11,993 nucleotides of DNA from Eubacteriales Family XIII. Incertae Sedis bacterium. Lineage in GTDB: Bacteria; Bacillota; Clostridia; Peptostreptococcales; Anaerovoracaceae. This document shows, in pieces, positions 1 to 5,503 of the stretch. The DNA is taken from assembly GCA_031283865.1 (NCBI GenBank), contig JAITAX010000232.1, positions 1-11,993 of the forward strand, given 5' to 3'. The notes below the pieces were generated by a model. That model was not told the origin of the DNA. It ran no database searches and saw only the letters and a list, made by a program, of their open reading frames with translations. A program made the translations under genes and the position numbers. Within the stretch, counting starts at the first letter, position 1, and each line of letters begins with the position of its first letter.

Positions 1-88
1 AATCGGTGTCATTTAAGCGAAAATAAACGGCGACAAAAGGCGACCTGATCTTTTCGATCCGGCAAACACCTTTCGTCACAACATATAA

Positions 89-119
89 TTCGGCCAAAGT
101 CGATGAAACTTTAGCCGAA
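89..119. repeat. Imperfect inverted repeat (hairpin)
   Basis: The left arm TTCGGCCAAAGT (89-100) pairs with the right arm ACTTTAGCCGAA (108-119) with one C/A mismatch, leaving a 7-base loop. Read on the minus strand it lies about 140 bases beyond the thrC stop and could end that transcript, but no uninterrupted T run follows directly. On the plus strand a T7 run follows nine bases later. The role is uncertain: a factor-assisted terminator or an RNA-stabilising hairpin are the simplest options. Confidence 0.45.
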
Positions 120-221
120 GCGCAAACCTTTTTTTAATCCAATCGCAAGCCCGAGCTTCACGAGAATCGGAATGATGTTGAAACCGAGCGCAGCCGCCGG
201 AATCCGGCACAAGCACTGCAA
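111..221 (-). CDS. Doubtful small hydrophobic peptide after thrC
   Basis: A 36-codon frame begins at a TTG (219-221) and ends at TAA (111-113), which falls inside the 89-119 hairpin. It lies in the same frame as thrC, beyond its stop. The peptide is strongly apolar in its middle and ends in a basic tail (residues such as LKK and LRFG), resembling a small membrane or amphipathic peptide. A CAGGA lies about 11 bases before the TTG. There is no ATG and I recognise no family, so a chance open frame is at least as likely. It could instead be the eroded end of a longer membrane-protein gene. Confidence 0.15.
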   Translation of the reverse strand: MQCLCRIPAAALGFNIIPILVKLGLAIGLKKGLRFG

Positions 222-260
222 TGCTTTTTTATTCCTGAATATTCGCCCGCGTGCCGTCCG

Positions 261-1739
261 TCAGGTCAGCGAATCGCGCGTCGCGCCCATCATCCCGTCC
301 CGCGCCACGACGCCCCTGTGGCGGATCTCCTTGGTCGAAAGGTTCTTCAGCGCGTCCGGAACGCGCACGCCGGTCGCTTCGTGCAGGGCCGCGATCTTCG
401 CAAATTCATCCCCGTCCGCGCGAAGTCCGATGGCAGCGGCCACGCTGTCCGCGAATTTGTAGGCGCTGGCGGTGGACACGATGACGGTGGGCGTTCGGTC
501 GCCCGTGTCGCGCAGATAGTCCGCATATACCTTGTAAGCCACGGCTGTGTGCGTGTCCATAAGGTAATTTTCGCGCGCGTAAAGTTCGCGGATAGCGGCA
601 AGGGTATCCTCTTCGCCGCAGAAACCGCCGTAAAAATCACCGAGGCCCTTGCGTATGCGCGCATTCACCTTATAGCGGCCCCGCTGCTCCAGCGCCGCCA
701 TCAGTGCCGCGACCTCGTCCGAATCCCCGTCGGACAGGTGATACAACATGCGTTCGAGGTTGCCGGACACGAGGATGTCCATCGACGGCGAATTTGTTAC
801 GTAAAACGGCCTGTTCGCGTCGTAGACGCCCGTTTGGAGGAAGTCCGTCAGCACCTTGTTGCGGTTGGACGCGCACAGCAGCTTGCGGATCGGCAAGCCC
901 ATGCGCTTCGCGTAGTAGGCGGCCAGAATATTGCCGAAATTTCCCGTCGGCACGACGACGTTCATCGCTTCGCCGGCGTTCAGCGCGCCGCTTTCCAGCA
1001 GCTTACCGTAGGCGTGGACGTAATAGACGATCTGCGGCACGAGCCGGCCGATGTTGATGGAATTGGCGGAGGACAGCCTGTAGCCTTTCGCCGCGAGTTC
1101 GGCCTCAAAAGCGTCGTCGTTGAATATTCGCTTGACGCCGGCCTGCGCGTCGTCGAAATTGCCGTTGATCGCGAAGACGTGCGTATTTTTGCCCATTTGC
1201 GTAACCATCTGCCGTTCCTGCACGGGGCTGACGCCGTCCTTGGGGTAGAATACGACGATCTCTGTGCCGAGAACGTCCGAAAAGCCCTCCAGCGCGGCCT
1301 TGCCGGTGTCCCCCGAGGTCGCCGTGAGGATTACGATTCGCGCCGACTCTTTCTCTTTCTTCATCGCCGTCGTCAGCAGATAGGGGAGAATGGACAGAGC
1401 CATATCCTTGAAAGCCGCAGTCCTGCCGTGATACAGTTCCAGAAAATAGGCCCGCTCGGTCTTCACGAGCGGCGCGATCTCAGGCGCTTCGAACTTGGAG
1501 TCGTAGGCGCCGAAGATACAGCGTTCCAGTTCCTCCTCCGTGAACTCGGGGAGGAAGCTCTTCATGATGTGGAAAGCCGTATATTGGTAAGACGTACCGA
1601 TCTTCTGCTCCGGTTTGAACGGAAGCGGCGGGATGATGTCGGGAACAAAGAGCCCCCTGTTCTTCGCAATGCCCTGAATGACAGCCTCTGTGCTTCTTTT
1701 GGCTTCGTCGCCGCCCCGCGTGCTCTTGTATGTGACCAT
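261..1739 (-). CDS. thrC: Threonine synthase
   Basis: The product is a PLP-dependent enzyme that converts O-phospho-L-homoserine and water to L-threonine and phosphate, the last step of threonine synthesis in the cytosol. The 492-residue protein has the family layout: an N-terminal STRGG start (residues 6-10), the PLP lysine in HGRTAAFKDMAL (K111), the substrate-binding TATSGDTGKA (139-148), SANSINIGR (224-232) and the phosphate-binding loop GNFGN (266-270). The length fits the long bacterial/fungal-type ThrC (about 430-500). The ATG at 1737-1739 is preferred because MVTYKSTRGG matches the usual family start. An AGGAG lies about 14 bases upstream, inside the end of the preceding stalk gene, so the spacing is long and coupled translation is likely. 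The stop is TGA. No other threonine or homoserine genes are in the window. Confidence 0.96.
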   Translation of the reverse strand: MVTYKSTRGGDEAKRSTEAVIQGIAKNRGLFVPDIIPPLPFKPEQKIGTSYQYTAFHIMKSFLPEFTEEELERCIFGAYDSKFEAPEIAPLVKTERAYFLELYHGRTAAFKDMALSILPYLLTTAMKKEKESARIVILTATSGDTGKAALEGFSDVLGTEIVVFYPKDGVSPVQERQMVTQMGKNTHVFAINGNFDDAQAGVKRIFNDDAFEAELAAKGYRLSSANSINIGRLVPQIVYYVHAYGKLLESGALNAGEAMNVVVPTGNFGNILAAYYAKRMGLPIRKLLCASNRNKVLTDFLQTGVYDANRPFYVTNSPSMDILVSGNLERMLYHLSDGDSDEVAALMAALEQRGRYKVNARIRKGLGDFYGGFCGEEDTLAAIRELYARENYLMDTHTAVAYKVYADYLRDTGDRTPTVIVSTASAYKFADSVAAAIGLRADGDEFAKIAALHEATGVRVPDALKNLSTKEIRHRGVVARDGMMGATRDSLT

Positions 1740-1744
1740 AGGTT

Positions 1745-2410
1745 CTATCGAATCTCCTGCGTATAAATCAATGTCTCGTCAAAGTAATGCCAGATATCCA
1801 TCGTGATCTCTTTGTAACCCGTGTCCTGCCGTATCAGGTCCAGCAAAAGTTGGTAATCGTTTTCGATGCCGGCCAGACCTTGGATGAAAATTTCTTCCTG
1901 CCGCAAACGCTCCTCCTGTGAAATGCCGGTCTGCGTCACCTTGGAGATCTCCATCACCAGCTTGCTGCCGCCGGCGTTCAAGAACACTTTCGTCCCCTCG
2001 CCGAAGTAGGATTCCATCTCCAGCTTGAAATCGGCGCCTTTCTGCGAAAGCCATTTCTTTAAAGCGGCCTCTGCGGGCGGAACCTCAGGCTCTGCAGGCT
2101 TGGGCGGTGCGGGAAGCGCGCCGATGTAGACGCTCTTGGCGGCGTTGTCCCAACTGACCTCCATGCCGAGCGCCTCTGCGACGGCGCGTATGGGCAGGTA
2201 TGTCGTGCCGTTGATGATGAAAGGCTCCACGGAGGTGCCGGTGGCATCCCGAGGATCCACCTGCTTGCCGTCAACGAATATCCGAATGCTCGCGAACGAG
2301 GCCATCAGCGGATACGAACCCACGGAAGCAAAGGCTGTGGCCGCCGCACCGAACAACAAGGTCGCGACGACGAATCCGACGGCGAAACCTTTCAGCTTGT
2401 CCCTGCTCAT
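1745..2410 (-). CDS. Secreted stalk (copper-amine-oxidase-N) domain protein
   Basis: This is a 221-residue exported protein of unknown function. Residues 8-28 form a signal peptide with a basic start (SRDKLK), an apolar core and a probable cleavage after AFA (28). Residues about 41-97 match the copper-amine-oxidase N-terminal domain: a VDGK turn, an INGTTYLPIRAVAEALG core and a closing VSWD...VYIG. This module is known from secreted and cell-wall proteins of Firmicutes and does not by itself bind copper or act as an oxidase. A proline-rich linker (about 99-115) leads to a charged C-terminal region (116-221) that I do not recognise. An upstream in-frame start at 2503 exists, but 2410 is preferred: GGAGGGAG stands directly before that ATG, it begins the signal peptide, and a good promoter lies between the two. 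Its stop is five bases before the thrC start, so the pair is probably co-transcribed. Confidence 0.85.
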   Translation of the reverse strand: MSRDKLKGFAVGFVVATLLFGAAATAFASVGSYPLMASFASIRIFVDGKQVDPRDATGTSVEPFIINGTTYLPIRAVAEALGMEVSWDNAAKSVYIGALPAPPKPAEPEVPPAEAALKKWLSQKGADFKLEMESYFGEGTKVFLNAGGSKLVMEISKVTQTGISQEERLRQEEIFIQGLAGIENDYQLLLDLIRQDTGYKEITMDIWHYFDETLIYTQEIR

Positions 2411-2467
2411 GTTTCTCCCTCCAAACGCGCTGCCGCTTTCTTTCCGAAATACAGCGCCGCGATTCAA

Positions 2468-2496
2468 AGTATACCATACAGGAGTGCATAAGTAAA
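2468..2496 (-). promoter_or_regulatory. Probable promoter for the stalk gene and thrC
   Basis: On the minus strand the -10 box TATACT (2468-2473) is preceded by a TGG extended -10 and, after a 17-base spacer, by TTTACT (2491-2496). Transcription would start near 2460, about 50 bases before the ATG at 2410. The -35 box overlaps the base of the 2494-2523 hairpin. The position also argues against translation starting at 2503, which lies upstream of it. Confidence 0.6.
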
Positions 2497-2523
2497 CCGC
2501 CAACGAAAAATCATCGGCGGTTT
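2494..2523 (-). terminator. Hairpin after dapH, probable terminator
   Basis: AAACCGCC (2494-2501) pairs perfectly with GGCGGTTT (2516-2523) across a 14-base loop. It starts about 43 bases beyond the dapH stop. Read on the minus strand the tail is TTTACTTATG, a weak U tract; read on the plus strand it is TTTGTTTTC, so the element may be bidirectional. Its left foot is shared with the -35 box of the next promoter. Confidence 0.5.
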
Positions 2524-2565
2524 GTTTTCGATGGTTAGCCGGAAACTTCAGAGCCGGCCGAGGGC

Positions 2566-3258
2566 TTACAGCTCCCGCAGGGCCTGCACGAGTTCGATCT
2601 TCGCCGCGGCGGTGTCTTTCACGCTCTTGACGGCCCGCGCGGGGACGCCGGCCACAACCGTTTCGGCCGGCACGTCTTCGATCACGACGGCGCCCGCCGC
2701 CACGACGGCGCCCCTGCCGACGCGGACCCCCTCGAGCACCACCGCGTTCGCGCCGATCAGCACGCCGTCCTCGACGACGACGGGCTTCGCGCTCGGCGGC
2801 TCGATGACGCCGGCCAGCACCGCGCCCGCACCTATGTGACAGTTCTTCCCGACCGTCGCGCGACCGCCGAGTATTGCGCCCATGTCGATCATCGTACCCG
2901 CGCCGATGACTGCGCCTATATTGATCACGGCACCCATCATGACGACGGCGCCCTCGCCGATCTCGACGCGGTCACGTATGACGGCACCCGGCTCTATGCG
3001 CGCCTTGATCTCTTTCGTGTCCAGCAGGGGTATCGCCGAATTTCTGCAATCGCTTTCGATCACGAGGTCTTCAATGTCCTCGCGCTGCAGTTCCAAAGCC
3101 CGTTTGACGTCGCTCCAATCCCCGAACACGATCTTGTCACCGACGCCGAACACGCTGCAGTTTTCAAAACGGATCTCTCGCTTCTCCTTTAGGAATACCC
3201 TGACAGGCGTCTTTTTCTCCGCATCCCTGATGAATTGTATGATTTCCGCTGCTTCCAT
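2566..3258 (-). CDS. dapH: Tetrahydrodipicolinate N-acetyltransferase
   Basis: DapH transfers an acetyl group from acetyl-CoA to 2,3,4,5-tetrahydrodipicolinate, a step of the acetylase branch of diaminopimelate/lysine synthesis that feeds peptidoglycan and lysine. The 230-residue protein matches the Bacillus-type enzyme (about 236): an N-terminal helical domain (about 1-80), the RNSAIPLLDTKEIKARIEPG junction (around 72-91), then a left-handed beta-helix of hexapeptide repeats (IGEGAVV, IGAVIGAGTMIDMG), the highly conserved ATVGKNCHIGAGAVLAGVIE segment, and SAKPVVVEDGVLIGANAVV. AGGAAAGGG stands just before the ATG. It has its own promoter and a following hairpin, so it is probably monocistronic. 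The other dap genes are not in the window. Confidence 0.95.
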   Translation of the reverse strand: MEAAEIIQFIRDAEKKTPVRVFLKEKREIRFENCSVFGVGDKIVFGDWSDVKRALELQREDIEDLVIESDCRNSAIPLLDTKEIKARIEPGAVIRDRVEIGEGAVVMMGAVINIGAVIGAGTMIDMGAILGGRATVGKNCHIGAGAVLAGVIEPPSAKPVVVEDGVLIGANAVVLEGVRVGRGAVVAAGAVVIEDVPAETVVAGVPARAVKSVKDTAAAKIELVQALREL

Positions 3259-3307
3259 GACCCTTTCCTTTCCGGGCCTCGCGCCCGCTGACCGTTTTCT
3301 TTACCCC

Positions 3308-3336
3308 ATCATACCGGCAAACGCGGGAAAACGCAA
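3308..3336 (-). promoter_or_regulatory. Probable dapH promoter
   Basis: On the minus strand TATGAT (3308-3313) is preceded after exactly 17 bases by TTGCGT (3331-3336). Transcription would start near 3301, giving a leader of about 42 bases. The -35 box and the spacer lie inside the large inverted repeat at 3313-3355, which suggests control by a DNA-binding protein or overlap with a terminator. Confidence 0.5.
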
Positions 3337-3355
3337 TGGGTTTTCCCGCGCCGGT
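3313..3355. repeat. Large inverted repeat over the dapH promoter
   Basis: CGCGGGAAAAC (3322-3332) and GTTTTCCCGCG (3340-3350) are perfect 11-bp arms around a 7-base loop. An outer ACCGG/CCGGT pair (3313-3317 and 3351-3355) extends the stem past a 4-base bulge. It lies between the short-chain dehydrogenase stop and the dapH start. It could terminate the dehydrogenase transcript, but no U tract follows on the minus strand, so an operator over the dapH -35 box is an alternative. Confidence 0.6.
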
Positions 3356-3373
3356 GAAAGGGTGGTGAAAGGG
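3353..3373. repeat. Tandem direct repeat upstream of the dapH promoter
   Basis: GGTGAAAGGG occurs at 3353-3362 and again at 3364-3373, an 11-base period close to one helical turn. It lies just upstream of the dapH -35 box as read on the minus strand and abuts the large inverted repeat. Two same-face sites could bind a regulator, but this is inference from spacing only. Confidence 0.5.
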
Positions 3374-3437
3374 ACGCCGAGGCTCTTTTAGATGTTACAG
3401 GATGCAGGGTGCTTATCGTTGAATGCGCGGCATACCA

Positions 3438-4199
3438 TCAATAGGCTGTCCATCCGGCATCGGCCGCCAAGGTGGCGCCGTTTATGAAAGAGGCGTCATC
3501 CGAAGCGAGGAACAGGGCGACCGCGGCGATTTCCTCCGGCGTCCCCATGCGAGGGCAGGCGCCGAAACCCGCCGCCGTCCGCTCTTTCCCGAAAGGGTTC
3601 ACGTTCTTCAGGCCCGCTTCCGCGATTTCCGTATCGACCGCCCCCGGGCAGATCGCATTTGCCCGAATCCCCTGCTTCGCGTACATAAAGCCTACATTTT
3701 TAGTAAGGCCTATCAAGCCGAACTTCGAAGCCGTGTACGCCGCGCCGCCTCGGCATCCGTTCAGGCCGCCGACCGAAGCGATATTCACAAAGACACCGCC
3801 GCCCTGCTCAAGCATCAACCGCAAGGCCGCGCGCGTCATCTGCATGACGGCGGTCAGGTTCATCTGTATGATGCTGTCCCAAAGCGCGTCCGTCAAATCC
3901 GCCGCAGGCGTCATCTGATCCAAAATGCCCGCATTGTTTACCACGATGTCCGGTTTTTCGTATTTTTCGCGCACAAACGACAGCAATGCGTCAATGCTTT
4001 GCGGAATGGACAGATCCGCGCTGTATGCCACAATTTCTCCGCCTTTTTCCGCCGCTTCTTTAACCAGTGCCTCCAAGCGCTCCTTGCGCCTGGCTACGGC
4101 GATCACAATCGCACCTTCTTCCGAAAAAAGGCGCGCTATGGCCTTTCCCATACCGGCGCTCGCGCCGGTTACGATCACAACTTTTCCTTTCAATTTCAT
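3438..4199 (-). CDS. Short-chain dehydrogenase/reductase (FabG-like)
   Basis: This is a 253-residue classical SDR, a cytosolic NAD(P)-dependent oxidoreductase of unknown substrate. It shows the cofactor motif TGASAGMG (11-18), an ARRKER stretch (36-41) whose arginines favour NADP(H), NNAG (88-91), and the catalytic set N114, S142, Y155, K159 (YTASK), followed by the conserved CPG turn (184-186) and the usual C-terminal DAGW. The length is typical of the classical family. The start at 4199 is supported by AAAGGA about ten bases upstream and by MKLKGKVVIVTG, the usual beginning. It is divergent from the LuxR-type gene and shares its 375-bp upstream region. FabG, a sugar dehydrogenase or a ketoreductase are all possible; the sequence alone does not choose. 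Confidence 0.9.
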   Translation of the reverse strand: MKLKGKVVIVTGASAGMGKAIARLFSEEGAIVIAVARRKERLEALVKEAAEKGGEIVAYSADLSIPQSIDALLSFVREKYEKPDIVVNNAGILDQMTPAADLTDALWDSIIQMNLTAVMQMTRAALRLMLEQGGGVFVNIASVGGLNGCRGGAAYTASKFGLIGLTKNVGFMYAKQGIRANAICPGAVDTEIAEAGLKNVNPFGKERTAAGFGACPRMGTPEEIAAVALFLASDDASFINGATLAADAGWTAY

Positions 4200-4374
4200 G
4201 CTGTAACCATCCTTTCTTTACGATTCGTTTCGATGTGTATTTTGTTCGGTCGGTTGTTCGGTTCTTCCTTTTACACCTTTCCATAAAAATTCGGCAAGAC
4301 GCAACAAGGATGTCGCGAGGCCGCTTGGACCTCCGGTGATACGATTTCAGTTTACACAGAAAATTCAGCGGGTT

Positions 4375-4396
4375 AAATACATAAGATTATGTATTT
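4375..4396. repeat. Perfect 22-bp palindrome, candidate operator
   Basis: AAATACATAA (4375-4384) and TTATGTATTT (4387-4396) are exact reverse complements separated by GA. It sits 12 bases upstream of the -35 box of the regulator promoter and between the two divergent genes. The AT-rich arms and near-zero loop fit a dimer-binding operator better than a terminator, although T residues follow. Which protein binds is unknown; the adjacent LuxR-type regulator is the natural candidate. Confidence 0.55.
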
Positions 4397-4408
4397 TTTT
4401 AAAAAACC

Positions 4409-4440
4409 TTGTAGCTAAAAATCCATAAAAATGCTATTAT
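4409..4440 (+). promoter_or_regulatory. Extended -10 promoter for the luxR-type gene
   Basis: TGCTATTAT (4432-4440) is an extended -10 element with TATTAT as the core. A TTGTAG (4409-4414) lies 20 bases upstream, a longer than normal spacing that an extended -10 can tolerate. Transcription would start near 4447, leaving a leader of about 130 bases. Confidence 0.55.
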
Positions 4441-4476
4441 ATACATAGGCTGCAAACGACAACAGAAATCTCCGAA

Positions 4477-4578
4477 ATGCGCTTCGCGCCTCCATTTTGG
4501 GCAAGCCGAAACGGAAACACGCGCACTGTCCGCCGGTTTATCTCGCACAATCCGCATAACGCCTCGTCGTTAAAATGA
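4477..4578 (+). CDS. Possible leader peptide, coupled to the luxR-type start
   Basis: An ATG at 4477 opens 33 codons that end in TGA at 4576-4578, overlapping the ATG of the regulator (4575) as ATGA. The encoded peptide is basic (RNGNTRTVRR near the middle) and resembles no family I know. The ATGA overlap is the classic layout for translational coupling, and the regulator ATG at 4575 has no Shine-Dalgarno of its own. Against this, the leader also lacks a clear ribosome site, and a second regulator ATG exists at 4596. Confidence 0.25.
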   Translation: MRFAPPFWASRNGNTRTVRRFISHNPHNASSLK

Positions 4579-5378
4579 TTCGCAGGTTTTTTCACATGGA
4601 TACGGAACACGACGCCCTGCCTTGGGATAAGATACACGAATTTCTGATCGACTGCGGTTCCATACGAAATCCCAAGGATTTCAGTGAAGCAGTCGTCAAA
4701 AAAATCGTCGCTTTGATTCCTTTCGACCAAGCGCGCGTCTACTATGTGGACGATGAAGAAGATGTATGCGACGAGTATTTGCTGAATGTGAGCAAGAGAT
4801 GGTCGAGCCTTTGGCGGGAGTATTACTCGAAACTCGAAAACGGCTGCCACGGCCTGTACGCACACATAAAGAGAAACGGCTCCGAACTCGTCCTGCCTTG
4901 TGTCGAAGATCGTTTTTACGACTACACGGATACGCGGGACGGCGGCGAATACCTGACCGATTATATAAGACCGCAGCATCTCAAGTACAGCTTGGGTTTC
5001 GGCATGTCCGACAACTGCGGCGCACTGAAATGCGCCATATCGCTGGAACGCGTTTCCCCGTGCAGATTTACAGACCGCGAGCTGCGGATTGCGGACTGCG
5101 TTCAGCCGCATATCTTCAATCTGCACAGAAACCTGTACGCCGCCGTCCTTTCGCGCCCGTCCGAGGCGGAAAGAAAAGCGCCGCTTACGCCAAGAGAATC
5201 CGAAATAGCGGGTTTGATAAGAACCGGCGCCGGCACGGAAACAATCAGCAGTAAGCTGTTTTTGAGCAGAAAGACGGTCTATACGCATATCGCGCACATC
5301 TTCGAGAAAATGGATGTAAGAAACCGCCAAGAATTGATGGTTAAATTGAACAGACGCCGCACCCCCCCCCTCGGCTAA
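4575..5378 (+). CDS. LuxR-family transcriptional regulator
   Basis: This is a 267-residue DNA-binding regulator. The C-terminal HTH (about 203-258) has the family signature: LTPRESEIAGLI, then SSKLFLSRKTVYTHIAHIFEKMDVRNRQEL. Residues about 15-195 form a sensor region, probably GAF-like in fold, without a receiver-domain phospho-acceptor pattern, so it is not a typical response regulator. All eight cysteines (27, 65, 91, 109, 148, 153, 163, 175) lie in this sensor part. The start is uncertain: ATG at 4575 has no ribosome site but overlaps a leader stop; ATG at 4596 has a weak CAGG upstream and would shorten the protein by seven residues. The gene ends just after a run of nine C. No cognate luxI or histidine kinase is present. 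The divergent SDR is its likely target by position. Confidence 0.88.
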   Translation: MIRRFFHMDTEHDALPWDKIHEFLIDCGSIRNPKDFSEAVVKKIVALIPFDQARVYYVDDEEDVCDEYLLNVSKRWSSLWREYYSKLENGCHGLYAHIKRNGSELVLPCVEDRFYDYTDTRDGGEYLTDYIRPQHLKYSLGFGMSDNCGALKCAISLERVSPCRFTDRELRIADCVQPHIFNLHRNLYAAVLSRPSEAERKAPLTPRESEIAGLIRTGAGTETISSKLFLSRKTVYTHIAHIFEKMDVRNRQELMVKLNRRRTPPLG

Positions 5379-5503
5379 AGGCCGGTAACGATTGATGCGC
5401 CGTCAGGGGTTGTTGCCGAAAGGGCGAACCGCAACAGGGTCCATCGTTTGAAATCGCGGGAGGAAAGTGCGGACAGGGGCAAGGGCGTCTCCCCGGAGCT
5501 TTC
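5379..5503. other. Convergent intergenic region with imperfect hairpins
   Basis: The luxR-type gene and the AAA ATPase gene end facing each other here. GGTT/AACC with GCC/GGC gives an imperfect hairpin at 5408-5430, and AACGAT (5387-5392) can pair with ATCGTT (5443-5448) around it. Neither is followed by a T run, so a classical terminator is not evident for either gene. Confidence 0.4.

Larger units (their letters stand above)
1..260. other. Intergenic region downstream of thrC, at the window edge
   Basis: No convincing gene is visible in this stretch. It contains an imperfect inverted repeat (89-119), a perfect TATAAT at 84-89 on the plus strand without a good -35 partner, a run of seven T at 129-135, and a short near-palindrome AAGCACTGCAATGCTT followed by T residues around 210-230 that could act as a weak plus-strand terminator. 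On the minus strand one short frame stays open after the thrC stop and is listed separately. The base composition is more AT-rich than in the neighbouring genes, which fits a spacer. Confidence 0.6.
4200..4574. other. Divergent regulatory region between the SDR and luxR-type genes
   Basis: This gap of about 375 bp is visibly AT-rich in its middle. From left to right it holds the SDR ribosome site, a direct repeat TTGTTCGG (4242-4249 and 4254-4261, 12-base period), a perfect AT-rich palindrome (4375-4396), a plus-strand extended -10 promoter (4409-4440), and a 33-codon leader frame that overlaps the regulator start. I could not identify a convincing SDR promoter. Confidence 0.6.

Noticed and set aside
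84..135. Small RNA gene on the plus strand (TATAAT, hairpin, T7)
   Set aside because: The -10 box touches the hairpin so no transcript would contain it fully, there is no -35 box at the right distance, and the T run is nine bases from the stem.
318..1766. Long plus-strand open frame (482 codons) opposite thrC
   Set aside because: thrC on the other strand has all family motifs. The antisense frame has an Arg/His/Val-rich composition typical of GC-rich mirror frames and no recognisable domain.
2410..2503. Longer form of the stalk protein starting at 2503
   Set aside because: It would place 31 residues before the signal peptide, start upstream of the probable promoter, and lacks the strong GGAGGGAG found at 2410.
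4437..5330. Minus-strand open frame (297 codons) opposite the LuxR-type gene
   Set aside because: The plus strand carries a clear LuxR helix-turn-helix and a promoter; the antisense frame has no family resemblance.
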